Positions 17,837 to 27,850 are shown, counted from the stretch's first letter. The stretch: 64,000 bases of DNA from Methanobrevibacter woesei (GCF_003111605.1 NZ_MZGU01000006.1:62001-126000), one strand, 5' to 3'. The notes: generated from the sequence alone by a model not told the origin. Translations and numbers: made by a program.

Positions 17837-20026
17837 ATGGCAAAAGATGAAATGACTTTAAAAGTTGCAGAATCTTTATCCCAAAAAGATATCGGTCAAG
17901 GTATCGCTAGATTAGATCCAAATGTAATGGATGATTTAGGAATACACGAAAGAGATCTTATTGAGATTGTAGGAGAAAGGAAAACAGCTGCAATTGCGCT
18001 CCCATCCCAAACAGACATTGGTTTAGGAGTAATAAGAATCAATGGTATGACCCGTAAAAATTGTGGTGCTTCAATTGGTGAAGAAGTAACAGTTAAAAAA
18101 ACCACCGCTGTAGAAGCTAAAAAAGTAGTATTAGCTCCAATTGATACCAACATTCGTGTTCAAGGTGATATTAGTAGATTATTTATGGGCAAAGTAATGG
18201 TTCAAGGAGATATTGTCCAGACTAAAATTAGAACAAGGCCAAATCTTGGAAGTGGCTTTGATAGCATCTTTAATAATATGATGAACATTTCCCCAATGCC
18301 TGAACTTAAATTTGCAGTAGTTTCAACTAAACCAAATGATGTAGTTATCATTGGACAAGGTACAGAAGTAGAATTGCATGAAAAACCAATAGATGTATCC
18401 AAACTTGAAGGTGTAAGTAACTTAGTTGATGTAAGCTACGATGACATTGGTGGACTTAAAGAAGAAGTTAAAAAAGTAAGAGAAATGATTGAAATTCCTC
18501 TTAAAAATCCAGAACTCTTTGAAAGATTAGGTATTGCACCACCTAAAGGAGTTTTAATGCATGGTCCTCCAGGAACAGGTAAAACCTTACTTGCAAAAGC
18601 AGTTGCAAGTGAAAGTGATGCTCATTTCATTGCAATAAATGGGCCAGAAATTATGAGTAAATATGTTGGTGGATCTGAAGAAAACTTAAGAGAGTACTTT
18701 GAAGAAGCTGAAGATAATGCGCCTTCAATCATATTTATTGATGAATTAGATGCAATTGCTCCTAAAAGAGAAGACACTCAAGGAGAAGCGGAAAGGAGAA
18801 CCGTTGCTCAATTACTTACCTTAATGGATGGTCTTAAATCCAGAGGACAAGTAGTAGTTATCGGTGCAACCAATAGACCAGATTCTCTTGATCAAGCATT
18901 AAGAAGACCTGGAAGATTTGATAGGGAAATCGAAATTGGTGTTCCTGACCAAGAAGAAAGAAAAGAAATTCTAGAAATACACACTAGAAACATGCCTCTT
19001 GAAGAAGGTATAGACTTAACTAAATTAGCTAATTCAACCCATGGTTTTGTAGGAGCTGATTTAGAATCCCTATGTAAAGAAGCAGCAATGAGAGTTGTTA
19101 GAAGAATTATTCCAGATATTAAAAATGATGGAGAAATTCCAGAAGAAGTCTTAAAAGAATTAGTAGTAAAAGCTGAAGATTTCAAAGCAGCTCTTAAAGA
19201 AATTCAACCATCTGCATTAAGAGAAGTTCTTGTAGAAGTTCCTAATGTAAAATGGGATGATATAGGAGGTCTAGGTGAAATAAAACAAGAGTTAAAAGAA
19301 GCAGTAGAATGGCCATTAAAATACCCAGAGAAATTCCAAAAATTTGGAATAAGGCCACCTAAAGGAACATTACTCTACGGAGTTCCAGGAACTGGTAAAA
19401 CCTTACTTGCAAAAGCGGTAGCTAATGAAAGTGAAGCAAACTTTATCTCTGTCAAAGGTCCTGAATTACTTTCAAAATGGGTAGGTGAATCAGAAGCTGG
19501 AATTAGGGAGATCTTTAGAAAAGCTAAACAAACTGCACCTACTGTAATCTTCTTTGATGAAATTGACTCTATTGCAAGTAGCCGTAGTAACCAAGATGGA
19601 GACAGCGGTGTTACCAAAAGAGTTGTTAACCAACTATTAACTGAAATGGATGGTTTAGAAGAATTAGAGGATGTTGCAATAATTGCTGCTACAAATAGGC
19701 CAGATATCATTGATGCAGGGTTAATGAGACCTGGAAGATTTGATAGACATATTAAAGTAGATGTTCCTAATGAAGAAGGAAGGTTAGCTATCTTTAAAGT
19801 TCATACTCAAGATATGCCTCTTGCCGATGATGTTTCCCTTGAAAGATTAGCTAAGGAGACTGAAGGCTATGTTGGTGCAGATATCGAAGCTGTATGCCGT
19901 GAAGCTGCAATGCTAACATTAAGAGACAATATGGATTCAGAAAAAGTATCCAACAAATTCTTTAAAGAAGCTATAGAAAAAGTAAAACCTTCCAAGTCAG
20001 AAAGTGACATGGTCCAATACATGTAA
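17837..20026 (+). CDS. cdc48: CDC48/VAT-type AAA ATPase
   Basis: Hexameric unfoldase that extracts and unfolds proteins, probably feeding the proteasome. 729 aa: N domain (about 1-200, double-psi barrel/KRDEM-like start [13 protein letters not shown]), D1 with Walker A GPPGTGKT and Walker [11 protein letters not shown], and D2 with Walker A GVPGTGKT, Walker [12 protein letters not shown], arginine-finger region [11 protein letters not shown]. The D2 P-loop has Val where most homologues have Pro; the essential Gly-x-Gly-Lys-Thr is intact. The C-terminus ends SDMVQYM, like the hydrophobic-Tyr tails that engage the proteasome. ATG 17837 chosen over an upstream in-frame ATG because of the SD at 17819-17826. 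Confidence 0.95.
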   Translation: MAKDEMTLKVAESLSQKDIGQGIARLDPNVMDDLGIHERDLIEIVGERKTAAIALPSQTDIGLGVIRINGMTRKNCGASIGEEVTVKKTTAVEAKKVVLAPIDTNIRVQGDISRLFMGKVMVQGDIVQTKIRTRPNLGSGFDSIFNNMMNISPMPELKFAVVSTKPNDVVIIGQGTEVELHEKPIDVSKLEGVSNLVDVSYDDIGGLKEEVKKVREMIEIPLKNPELFERLGIAPPKGVLMHGPPGTGKTLLAKAVASESDAHFIAINGPEIMSKYVGGSEENLREYFEEAEDNAPSIIFIDELDAIAPKREDTQGEAERRTVAQLLTLMDGLKSRGQVVVIGATNRPDSLDQALRRPGRFDREIEIGVPDQEERKEILEIHTRNMPLEEGIDLTKLANSTHGFVGADLESLCKEAAMRVVRRIIPDIKNDGEIPEEVLKELVVKAEDFKAALKEIQPSALREVLVEVPNVKWDDIGGLGEIKQELKEAVEWPLKYPEKFQKFGIRPPKGTLLYGVPGTGKTLLAKAVANESEANFISVKGPELLSKWVGESEAGIREIFRKAKQTAPTVIFFDEIDSIASSRSNQDGDSGVTKRVVNQLLTEMDGLEELEDVAIIAATNRPDIIDAGLMRPGRFDRHIKVDVPNEEGRLAIFKVHTQDMPLADDVSLERLAKETEGYVGADIEAVCREAAMLTLRDNMDSEKVSNKFFKEAIEKVKPSKSESDMVQYM

Positions 20027-20062
20027 AAACACAACATTAAATCTCCATAATATGCAAAAAAA

Positions 20063-20108
20063 GTGAAATAGTCTTTAATTAGACTATTTCACAACACACA
20101 CTTTTTTT
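20063..20108 (+). terminator. 12-bp perfect hairpin plus T-run after cdc48
   Basis: GTGAAATAGTCT (20063-20074) pairs perfectly with AGACTATTTCAC (20081-20092) around a 6-nt loop, 37 nt after the cdc48 stop, and a T7 tract follows at 20102-20108. The best hairpin terminator in the window, although the T-run starts about 9 nt after the stem. Confidence 0.7.
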
Positions 20109-20161
20109 ATAGAAACACTTAATAGATATATCTGACATATTTTTTCCTAGAGGTGTTTTAT

Positions 20162-20995
20162 ATGGATGAACATATAATAGACGGTCTAGGAAAAAGTATA
20201 ATCACAATTAGAGATGGAAAAGTAATTAATGTTACAGAACCCAAAGTTAAATATTGTCCTTTATTTGATCATCAGAGAGGGATTAAAGAAATAACTAAAG
20301 AAGAAGTTAAAAACAATATGGAATTCAGAATAAAAGACTTTGGGATGTGTACAAAAAATAGACAACTTAAAATGAAAGATTATCTGTCTTTTGGTATTTC
20401 TGAAATTATAAGCACATTAATAGAAAAAGAAATCATTGATTGTGCAGTGATGGTTTGTGAAGGCTGTGGAAGCTTACTTGTTTTTGAAAGTGAACTAGTT
20501 CAAGGAATTGGTGGTCGAGTTTCAGGTCTTGTTAAAACTAGCCCCATTCCAGAATTAATTGAAAAGTTAGGTTCTGAAAATATCGTTAATCCTGAAACTG
20601 CAGAAATTAATCAGATAGCTGGAGTAAAAAAAGCTATTGAAAAAGGATATAAAAATATAGCTGTAACAATTGCACTAGCTAGTGATATTGAAGAAATTAA
20701 CAGGCTGAAAAAAGAAAACTCCAATGTAAATATCTATGTTTTTGTTGTTCATACCACTGGAGTAAGCCCAGAAGATGCAAGAATTTTATTTGATAACTGT
20801 GATGTAGCAACAGCCTGTGCATCTAAAAACTTACGTGAAATTGGAGATAAAGAAAGTTTAAAAACAGTAGGCCAATCAATACCTATTTATGCAAAAACAG
20901 AAAAAGGAAAAGAGTTTTTAGAAGTGAGACTTGAAAAAATTGGTGGAGAAAAACCAAAAAAGGACAATCCAGATTTACCTTACCCTATGGTTTAA
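20162..20995 (+). CDS. methanogenesis marker protein 8 (DUF2099)
   Basis: 277-aa protein of the DUF2099 family, found essentially only in methanogens and relatives, function unproven. It is cysteine-rich in places: KYCPLFDHQRGI near residue 31, DFGMCTKNRQ, and CAVMVCEGCGSLLV around 97-110, which could bind metal. The C-terminal half has an NAD-like alternating pattern (NIAVTIALASDIEEINRL). The start at 20162 has SD AGAGGTG at 7-nt spacing. Converges on the CBS gene with 11 bp overlap. Confidence 0.8.
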   Translation: MDEHIIDGLGKSIITIRDGKVINVTEPKVKYCPLFDHQRGIKEITKEEVKNNMEFRIKDFGMCTKNRQLKMKDYLSFGISEIISTLIEKEIIDCAVMVCEGCGSLLVFESELVQGIGGRVSGLVKTSPIPELIEKLGSENIVNPETAEINQIAGVKKAIEKGYKNIAVTIALASDIEEINRLKKENSNVNIYVFVVHTTGVSPEDARILFDNCDVATACASKNLREIGDKESLKTVGQSIPIYAKTEKGKEFLEVRLEKIGGEKPKKDNPDLPYPMV

Positions 20996-21365
20996 ACATA
21001 TTAGCAACAGCCTTTATAATGCAGCTTTGTGTTACTAAACCAATTAAATTTCCATCTTCAACAACAGGTATTCTTTGAAGACCTGTTTCACTCATTATTT
21101 TTGAAATTTCAATTACAGAAGTGTCTCTTTCAGCTGTAACTAAATCTTTAGTCATTAAATCTTTAATTTTTAAAGTTACAACTTCATTTCCTGCCCATAA
21201 AACATCTCTATGAGTAATAATCCCAACTAATTTTTCACCATCCACAATTGGAAGAGCACCAATATTAGAACGGAACATTTTTAATTTACAGGCAGCAACT
21301 AAATCATTAGGATTTCCAACGATTACATTTTCCAACATAATGTCTTCAGCTGATAATGTTATCAT
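20985..21365 (-). CDS. tandem CBS-domain protein
   Basis: 126-aa protein made of two CBS domains, which together bind adenosine nucleotides and usually act as energy sensors. Domain 1 covers about residues 6-60 (GALPIVDGEKLVGIITHRDVL) and domain 2 about 66-122 (LQRIPVVEDGNLIGLVTQSCII). No enzyme domain is attached, so it presumably regulates another protein. Divergent from thiC with overlapping upstream sequence: its ATG lies within 50 bp of the thiC start. Confidence 0.87.
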   Translation of the reverse strand: MITLSAEDIMLENVIVGNPNDLVAACKLKMFRSNIGALPIVDGEKLVGIITHRDVLWAGNEVVTLKIKDLMTKDLVTAERDTSVIEISKIMSETGLQRIPVVEDGNLIGLVTQSCIIKAVANMFKP

Positions 21366-21411
21366 ATATTTATTTAAAGAAATAAGTAATATATTAAGTA
21401 GAGGGATAAAT

Positions 21412-22686
21412 TTGACTCAAAAAAGTGAAGCAATAAAAGGAAATATTACAACAGAAATGGAATCTGTTGCAAAAAAAGAGAACATATCTGTTGATAAATT
21501 AGTTAAATTAGTAGCTGAAGGGAAAGTTGTTATCCCTAAAAATATTAATGGAAAAACAGAAGCCTGCGGAATTGGTAAAGGCTTAAAAACTAAAATTAAT
21601 GCAAATATTGGTTCTTCAAGCAAAATTGATGACATTGAATTAGAAATCAACAAAGCAAAACTAGCTGTTGAATATGGTGCAGATGCAATAATGGATCTCA
21701 GTACTGGTTCTGATTTGAAAACATTTAGACGCAAAATTATGGATGCAGTTGATGTTCCAATAGGTACTGTTCCAATTTATGAAGCAGGAGTAGCTACTTT
21801 ATCCAAAAGTAAAGAAATTATTGAAATGGATGAAGAAGAAATATTCAAAACTATTGAAGAACAAGCAAAAGAAGGTGTAGACTTCATGACCTTGCATTGC
21901 GGAATTACCCATGACCTTGTTGATAAAATTGAGAAATCAAAAAGAATGATGGGTGTTGTAAGTAGAGGTGGAACCTTTTTAGCTTCTTGGATTTTACATA
22001 ATCAAAGAGAAAATCCATTATATGAAAATTATGATTATATTCTTGAATTAGCCTATGAACATGACATAACTTTAAGTTTAGGAGATGGATTAAGACCTGG
22101 CTGTTTAGCTGATGCAAGTGACATTGCACAGATTCAGGAACTTGTAACCCTTGGAACCTTAGTTAAAAGAGCTCAAGATGCAAATGTTCAAGTTATGGTG
22201 GAAGGTCCTGGACATATGCCACTTAACCAAATTAAAGCAAATATGGAAATACAAAAAACAATTTGTAATGGAGCCCCATTCTATGTTTTAGGACCTCTTG
22301 TAACAGATTTGGCGCCTGGTTATGACCACATTACTGGAGCTATTGGAGGGGCAATAGCTGCAGCTAGTGGAGCAGACTTTTTATGTTATGTAACCCCTGC
22401 AGAACATTTATCATTACCAAATTTAGAGGATGTTAAAGAAGGAGTGATTGCATCTAAAATAGCTGCTGAAGCTGCCGATGTGGCTAATGGATTGGAATCT
22501 TCATGGGCTAGAGAAAAAGAAATGGCAATAGCCCGTAAAGAATTTGATTGGGAAAAACAATTCAAATTAGCTTTTGATCAGTCTAAACCACGCAAATATA
22601 GGGACAAATGTGAATTAGACGATGATGAAATGTGTGCAATGTGTGGAGAGTATTGTGCTGTTAAAATAGCTAAAGGTGATTTTTGA
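21412..22686 (+). CDS. thiC: phosphomethylpyrimidine synthase ThiC
   Basis: Radical SAM enzyme turning aminoimidazole ribotide into HMP-phosphate, the pyrimidine of thiamine. 424 aa, archaeal length. Recognisable: DLSTGSDLKTFR, TLHCGI, VSRGG, GDGLRPGCLADA, EGPGHMPLNQI, and the C-terminal Fe-S motif C-x2-C-x4-C (CAMCGEYC, about 413-420). TTG at 21412 is preferred because GAGGGA lies 5 nt upstream and the upstream extension runs through the promoter of the divergent CBS gene. No TPP riboswitch is evident. First gene of a run with methanoredoxin, FDR and ligase. Confidence 0.92.
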   Translation: MTQKSEAIKGNITTEMESVAKKENISVDKLVKLVAEGKVVIPKNINGKTEACGIGKGLKTKINANIGSSSKIDDIELEINKAKLAVEYGADAIMDLSTGSDLKTFRRKIMDAVDVPIGTVPIYEAGVATLSKSKEIIEMDEEEIFKTIEEQAKEGVDFMTLHCGITHDLVDKIEKSKRMMGVVSRGGTFLASWILHNQRENPLYENYDYILELAYEHDITLSLGDGLRPGCLADASDIAQIQELVTLGTLVKRAQDANVQVMVEGPGHMPLNQIKANMEIQKTICNGAPFYVLGPLVTDLAPGYDHITGAIGGAIAAASGADFLCYVTPAEHLSLPNLEDVKEGVIASKIAAEAADVANGLESSWAREKEMAIARKEFDWEKQFKLAFDQSKPRKYRDKCELDDDEMCAMCGEYCAVKIAKGDF

Positions 22687-22713
22687 TTAAATCAATAAAG
22701 GAGAATGGGAAAA

Positions 22714-23025
22714 ATGAGCTTAAAAGATGAGATGGATTTTGAATTAAGACATGTAGATGGCGAAATTGAAACTGATGCAGTTTTATTTGCATTATCTACC
22801 TGTGGGTGGTGTAAACAGACCAGAATGTATCTAGAAATGGAAGAAATTTCCTATGACTATGTTTATGTTGACCTAACTGAAGGTGAAGAAAGGGAAAAAA
22901 TCCTTGCAGTTTTAGATAAATATAATCCTGATCAGTCATTCCCAACACTTGTCTTAAATGATGGAAAAGATGTAATCTTAGGATTTGAAGAAGAAGAAAT
23001 TGAAGCAGCTGTTGCAAGGGCGTGA
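22714..23025 (+). CDS. glutaredoxin-like protein (methanoredoxin type)
   Basis: 103-aa thioredoxin-fold protein with active site CGWC (about residues 29-32) and cis-Pro segment SFPTLVL. Methanogens lack glutathione; an adjacent glutaredoxin homologue in Methanosarcina (methanoredoxin) uses coenzyme M thiols and sits beside ferredoxin:disulfide reductase, exactly as here. Start is ATG 22714 with GGAG 10 nt upstream; an ATG at 22705 is too close to that SD. The next gene starts within 6 bp. Confidence 0.8.
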   Translation: MSLKDEMDFELRHVDGEIETDAVLFALSTCGWCKQTRMYLEMEEISYDYVYVDLTEGEEREKILAVLDKYNPDQSFPTLVLNDGKDVILGFEEEEIEAAVARA

Positions 23026-23030
23026 ACTGC

Positions 23031-23504
23031 ATGGGAAAACTATATGATGACTTCGAAAAAGAAGCAAATAAAACTGGTTATTACTTAAATCCTGATGTTG
23101 ACTACTGTGAAATGTTACTTGAAAATATAAAAGTAAATGAAGACAGGTATGGTTATGCTGCTTGTCCATGTAGATTAGCTAGTGGAGAACGTGAAAAAGA
23201 CCTTGATTTAATCTGTCCTTGTGATTACAGAGATAAAGATTTAAATGAATATGGTTTCTGTTTTTGTGGACTATATGTAACTCATGATGTTATTGAAAAC
23301 AACAAAAAAATCCATTCAATCCCTGATAGAAGATTAAAAGAATTGAAAAATAAAAAAGAAAAGAAAGAAGCTCCTAAAACTTTAGATTTAGAATATCCTA
23401 TTTGGAGATGTAAAGTTTGTGGATATTTATGTGCAAGAGATGATGCACCAGACACCTGTCCAATTTGTCATGTGGATAAAGATCGTTTTGAAAGAATCCT
23501 TTAA
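23031..23504 (+). CDS. ferredoxin:disulfide reductase (FTR catalytic domain fused to rubredoxin)
   Basis: 157-aa two-domain redox enzyme. The FTR-type catalytic domain (about 1-100) has YCEML, then the CPC-x14-CPC pairs and a final CFC; in plant FTR the last pair is CHC, so the His is Phe here. The C-terminal part (about 120-157) is rubredoxin-like: CKVCGY and CPICHV. The same fusion is described in Methanosarcina as ferredoxin:disulfide reductase. It would pass ferredoxin electrons to the neighbouring methanoredoxin-like protein. GTG 23022, overlapping the upstream stop, is an alternative start. Confidence 0.82.
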   Translation: MGKLYDDFEKEANKTGYYLNPDVDYCEMLLENIKVNEDRYGYAACPCRLASGEREKDLDLICPCDYRDKDLNEYGFCFCGLYVTHDVIENNKKIHSIPDRRLKELKNKKEKKEAPKTLDLEYPIWRCKVCGYLCARDDAPDTCPICHVDKDRFERIL

Positions 23505-23515
23505 AGGGTTATACT

Positions 23516-25171
23516 ATGAAATATCAAGAATTAGTTAATGTTTATTCTGCTTTAGAAGAAACTACTAAAAGATTAGAGAAAACTGAGATAATTGTAGACT
23601 TTATTAAAGATTTAGATGAGGAAACCTTAGAACAGGTTGGTTTACTTATTTTAGGCACCATATTTCCAGCCTGGAGTGATGAAGAAATTGGTATTGGTAC
23701 CAAACTTGTAACAAAGGCCGTAGCTGATGCAACTGGAACTACAGTAGACAAAGTAGAAGATGCAGTCCGTGAAGAAGGAGACATAGGTTCTGCCTGTGTA
23801 AAGCTATTTTCAAATAAAAGCCAGACTACATTCTTTTCAAAGCCTTTAACCATTTCTTTTGTCTTTGATAGCTTAAGAAAACTTTCTAAAATTAGTGGCC
23901 CTAGATCAACTAACCGTAAAATAGACATTATTTTAGAACTTTTATCTGTAGCTTCTGCAACTGAAGCAAAATATCTGACAAGAACTATTCTTGAAGAGCT
24001 TAGGATTGGTGTTGGAGAAGGAATTGTTAGGGATGCAATAGCTCAGGCTTTTAATATTGATAAATCTATTGTTGAACGTGCAGTAATGTTAACTAATGAT
24101 TTAGGATTGGTTTCACGTGTTGCTAAAACAGAAGGAAGCGACGGCCTTGAAAAACTTAATTTAACACCAGGAACTCCTGTTAAACCTATGCTTGCTCAGT
24201 TAGCACCACCATTACCTGAAATTTTAGAAGAAATGGGCATTGCATTATGTGAAACAAAATACGATGGAATTAGACTCCAGATACATAGAAATGGTGATGA
24301 AATAACCATATTCACCAGAAGACTGGAAAATATCACCCATGCACTGCCTGAGATTGTTGAATTGATGGATGAACATCTTCCCCATGATGACTACATCGTT
24401 GAAGGTGAAGTAATAGCTACAAGAGATGGAAAACCATTATCTTTCCAAAATATTTTGCATAGAGTTAGAAGAAAACATAATATTGATGAAGCTATTGAAA
24501 ATGTGCCTTTAAAGGTTTATTTATTCGATTTACTTTATTATAAAAAACCGATGATTGATAAACCATTAATCAACCGTAGACAAAAATTAGAGGAAATTGT
24601 CGATGATACAGTCGATGAAATTAACTTAAGCAATATGGTTTATGGAACTTCTGAAAATATCAATGAAGTTGAAAGCTTATTTGAATTGTCCATTAATCAG
24701 AATCATGAAGGAATTATGATTAAAGATGCAAAAGAACCTTATATTCCAGGACTTCGTGGAAAGAAAATGCTTAAATATAAAGCTGAACCTGAAACTTTAG
24801 ATATGGTTGTTTTAGGTGGAGTTCATGGAATTGGTAAAAGAGAAAACTTCGTTGGATCATATTTAGTGGGCCTTAGAGATGAAAATGACGAGTTTAAAAC
24901 CGTTGCATATGTTGGAACAGGCCTAGATGACGCCACACTTGAATATCTCACAGGAAAAATGGAAGAATATAAACTTACAGAAAAAGGCAGAGACATTACA
25001 GTTGAACCTAAAATAATTCTTGAAATTGCTTTCAGTGAGATTGTTGAAAGTCCAGAATATGAAACTGGCTACTCACTACGTTTCCCAGTTGTTAAAAACA
25101 TCCGTAAGGATAAAGGATTAAAGGATGTTGATACTGTTGAGAGATTAATCTCAATGTACAACACCCAATAA
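23516..25171 (+). CDS. lig: ATP-dependent DNA ligase
   Basis: Seals nicks during replication and repair. 551 aa, the usual archaeal length: N-terminal DNA-binding domain (about 1-210), adenylation domain with nucleotide motif ETKYDGIRLQ (adenylated Lys248), motif III-like YIVEGEVIA, motif IV EGIMIKD, motif V LKYKAE, then the OB domain with YVGTGLDD and a final motif VI LRFPVVKNIRKDKG. Follows FDR by 11 bp on the same strand. Confidence 0.96.
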   Translation: MKYQELVNVYSALEETTKRLEKTEIIVDFIKDLDEETLEQVGLLILGTIFPAWSDEEIGIGTKLVTKAVADATGTTVDKVEDAVREEGDIGSACVKLFSNKSQTTFFSKPLTISFVFDSLRKLSKISGPRSTNRKIDIILELLSVASATEAKYLTRTILEELRIGVGEGIVRDAIAQAFNIDKSIVERAVMLTNDLGLVSRVAKTEGSDGLEKLNLTPGTPVKPMLAQLAPPLPEILEEMGIALCETKYDGIRLQIHRNGDEITIFTRRLENITHALPEIVELMDEHLPHDDYIVEGEVIATRDGKPLSFQNILHRVRRKHNIDEAIENVPLKVYLFDLLYYKKPMIDKPLINRRQKLEEIVDDTVDEINLSNMVYGTSENINEVESLFELSINQNHEGIMIKDAKEPYIPGLRGKKMLKYKAEPETLDMVVLGGVHGIGKRENFVGSYLVGLRDENDEFKTVAYVGTGLDDATLEYLTGKMEEYKLTEKGRDITVEPKIILEIAFSEIVESPEYETGYSLRFPVVKNIRKDKGLKDVDTVERLISMYNTQ

Positions 25172-25242
25172 CTTTCTTTAAAATAAAAATTATTATTTAA
25201 TTTTCTATTTCTTATTTTAAAGCTATTAAAAAAAGTTATTTT

Positions 25243-25638
25243 ATGAAAGTAACCGATGATAAAATTTTAAAAATAGCTTTAATCACCTCTTTAATTGGAA
25301 TTATTGGTTTAATAATAACTACACCAACAATTGAGGTTAAAGAAGTTGAAATTGGCCAAATAACCAGATCCATGATAGATGAAGAAGTAGCTATTAAAGG
25401 AGTAGTTGAAAATGTGCAAGCTCTTTCAAATGGTGAAACATATATTTTAACAGTAAATGATGGAACAGGCAGAATTCAAGTTGTAATCTTTCAGTCAGCA
25501 GTTGTTGAAATTCAAGAGTCAGAAACACCCTTAGATACATTTAAAGAGAAGCATGTGGAAGTTATAGGTACCATAACTGAGTATAACTCAAAAATGGAGA
25601 TAATACTCCAAAACAGCAATTCTCTTAAGATTGTTTAA
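25243..25638 (+). CDS. membrane-anchored OB-fold protein
   Basis: 131 aa. One N-terminal hydrophobic helix (about residues 8-27) anchors it in the membrane; the rest (about 40-130) is a nucleic-acid-binding-type OB fold (VAIKGVVENVQALSNGETYILTVNDGTGRIQVVIF), similar to the OB domain of aspartyl-tRNA synthetase/helicases. The OB part would be extracellular if the signal is a simple anchor. Function unknown; it follows DNA ligase by 71 bp but need not be linked. Confidence 0.7.
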   Translation: MKVTDDKILKIALITSLIGIIGLIITTPTIEVKEVEIGQITRSMIDEEVAIKGVVENVQALSNGETYILTVNDGTGRIQVVIFQSAVVEIQESETPLDTFKEKHVEVIGTITEYNSKMEIILQNSNSLKIV

Positions 25639-25752
25639 AAGATATGTTTATAATGTATTAAAAATATATGTAAATATGATTCTTGAAAAAGAATTAAACT
25701 TTTTAATAAACTAACTATCACCTAGAAATATACAGGTTCCTAATTTATTTTT

Positions 25753-25787
25753 GATAGTGATATCACAAATCACTATCCTATTTTTTT
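25753..25787 (+). terminator. 9-bp perfect hairpin plus T7
   Basis: GATAGTGAT (25753-25761) and ATCACTATC (25769-25777) pair perfectly around a 7-nt loop, and TTTTTTT follows at 25781-25787. Downstream of the OB-fold gene by about 115 nt; probably ends that transcript before the phosphohexomutase gene. Confidence 0.6.
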
Positions 25788-25863
25788 AATATTACAATTA
25801 AGTAAAATTTTTAACAAAACAAAAACATAACTTACTGTATATTAACAATATGGAGAAAAATAA

Positions 25864-27228
25864 ATGTCTGTGAAAAAAAGATTATTTGGAACATTTGGAG
25901 TTAGAAGAACTGCAAATGATGTTCTTACACCAGAATTTGCATCTAGACTTGCAGCTTGTTATGGTACTTTAATTCAAGGAAAAGTAGCTGTTGGTGGAGA
26001 TACAAGGACTACCAGCCCAATGTTAATGGAAGCGGTAAAGGCAGGTTTACTTTCTTCTGGATGTGATGTTGTAGAACTTGGTACTCTTCCAACCCCTGCA
26101 GTTCAGTTTGCAGTTAGAAACTACTATGATGGTGGAATTATAATTACTGCATCCCATAACCCCCCAAAATATAATGGAATTAAATTTTTAGATGAATTCG
26201 GTATTGGAATTCCTGATGATATGGAATTAGCTATTGAAGAAATGTACTTCGATAGTGAACCAAAAAGGGCAAAATGGGATGAAATTGGTAAAATCTACAC
26301 CAATGAAAATATTATTAGAGAATATATTGACAGAGTTCTTGAAAATGTAGATGTTGAAGCTATACGTGCTGCTGATTTAAAAGTTGTTGTTGATTGTGGA
26401 TCTGGAGCAGGATGTTACACTGCACCTTACTTAATTAAAGAATTAGGATGTCAATTAACTACACTTAACTGCCAACCAGATGGATTTTTCCCAGGTCGTG
26501 ATCCTGAACCAATTGAAGAAAACTTGTCTGAATTAATAAGCACAGTAAAAGAATTAAATGCAGATATTGGACTCGCTCACGATGGTGATGCAGATAGAAC
26601 CATTTGTATTGATGAAAAAGGAAACTTTGTCCTTGGTGATAAAACATTCTCCCTTGTAGAAAAACAGATGCTTAAAGAAAACAATGGCGGAATTATTGTA
26701 ACTACCGTTGCAACCTCACAGGCAATTTATGATATAGCTGAAGAGCATAATGGAGAAGTAATAGCTACAGCAGTTGGAGATTTATTAGTTGCACGTGCAT
26801 TGAAAGACAACAATGGGCTCTTTGGTGGAGAAGAAAATGGTGGATTAATATTCCCAGATTTTGTCTATGGAAGAGATGCTGCTATGACTGTTGCCAAAAT
26901 ATTGGAAATAATAGCTAAAGAGAAAAAACCTCTTTCTGAACTTGTTAGCGAATTACCAGTTTACTATTCTAAAAAAATGAAAATTGAATGTAGTGATGAT
27001 TTAAAAGATGAAGTAATGGATAAAATAGCTAATGAAATTAAAACAACCACCGAATTCCAAATTGATACAACTGATGGAGTTAAAATCCTTAAAGATGATG
27101 GATGGGTAATCATCAGACCATCTGGTACTGAACCAATCTTTAGATGCTTTGCTGAATCCGATTCACAGGAAAAAGCAGATGAAATGACAGAATGGGGAAT
27201 TGGACTAGTTGAAAAATTCAAAGGATAA
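25864..27228 (+). CDS. phosphohexomutase (phosphomannomutase/phosphoglucomutase/GlmM family)
   Basis: 454-aa alpha-D-phosphohexomutase. Catalytic phosphoserine loop TASHNPPKYNG (Ser97), metal loop DGDADR, sugar loop GEENGG, and the phosphate-binding RPSGTEPIFR near the C-terminus are all intact. The window contains a second paralogue at 32811-34154 inside an operon with glmU; that one is the better GlmM candidate, so this copy may be a phosphomannomutase or phosphoglucomutase. Substrate cannot be settled from sequence. Confidence 0.85.
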   Translation: MSVKKRLFGTFGVRRTANDVLTPEFASRLAACYGTLIQGKVAVGGDTRTTSPMLMEAVKAGLLSSGCDVVELGTLPTPAVQFAVRNYYDGGIIITASHNPPKYNGIKFLDEFGIGIPDDMELAIEEMYFDSEPKRAKWDEIGKIYTNENIIREYIDRVLENVDVEAIRAADLKVVVDCGSGAGCYTAPYLIKELGCQLTTLNCQPDGFFPGRDPEPIEENLSELISTVKELNADIGLAHDGDADRTICIDEKGNFVLGDKTFSLVEKQMLKENNGGIIVTTVATSQAIYDIAEEHNGEVIATAVGDLLVARALKDNNGLFGGEENGGLIFPDFVYGRDAAMTVAKILEIIAKEKKPLSELVSELPVYYSKKMKIECSDDLKDEVMDKIANEIKTTTEFQIDTTDGVKILKDDGWVIIRPSGTEPIFRCFAESDSQEKADEMTEWGIGLVEKFKG

Positions 27229-27264
27229 TCATTAATAACACTATCTAAAAAAAGGAGATAAAGT

Positions 27265-27795
27265 ATGATTAAATGCCCATACTGTGGTTCAGACAATCCT
27301 GATGAAGCAACTTTTTGTAGAATATGCGGTGAAAAGTTATCTGCAGTCAAAACAATAGAAGAAACTGAAAGTGATAATCAGGAAGTAGTTAAATATTGCG
27401 TAAAATGCGGATATGGAATAAAAGATAAATCAACAGACATATGTCCAAAATGCGGTGCAAAACAGACAGTTAAAAGTACAAAATACTGTGAAAACTGTGG
27501 AGCAAAAATAGATATGAATGCAGAAATATGTCCAAAATGTGGTGTTCGAGTAATGTACAGACCTGCAAACAATAAAAGCACAATACTTGCAGCAATATTA
27601 TCTTTCTTCATCCCAGGTCTCGGACAAATCTACGATGGAAAAGTAGGTAGAGGAATTTCATTTTTCATAGTTATTTGCATATTATATGCACTTTATTTCC
27701 TAATATTCCCATTACTTATAGGATTTTTACTATGGCTTTACTGTATTTACGATGCATACAGCATTGCGAAAAATATCAATTTGGGAATTGAATAA
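27265..27795 (+). CDS. zinc-ribbon membrane protein
   Basis: 176-aa protein. Four CxxC-type zinc-ribbon half-sites form two to three ribbons in the first 95 residues (CPYCGSDN...CRICGEK; CVKCGYG...CPKCGAK; CENCGAK...CPKCGVR). Two hydrophobic helices follow (about 105-165) with SFFIPGLGQIYDGKVGRGISF, a TM2-type turn. Domain and architecture are common in Methanobrevibacter; function unknown, perhaps a membrane-linked adaptor. SD AAGGAGA 8 nt before the ATG. Confidence 0.75.
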   Translation: MIKCPYCGSDNPDEATFCRICGEKLSAVKTIEETESDNQEVVKYCVKCGYGIKDKSTDICPKCGAKQTVKSTKYCENCGAKIDMNAEICPKCGVRVMYRPANNKSTILAAILSFFIPGLGQIYDGKVGRGISFFIVICILYALYFLIFPLLIGFLLWLYCIYDAYSIAKNINLGIE

Positions 27796-27850
27796 ATCCT
27801 AAAAATTTTTTCTTTTTTATTTTAAAACTAGCTATTCAAGGTGAAAAGAG

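Noticed and set aside
21300-21411. TPP riboswitch upstream of thiC
   Set aside because: The upstream region is short, overlaps the CBS gene, and lacks the conserved TPP aptamer segments (CUGAGA and related).
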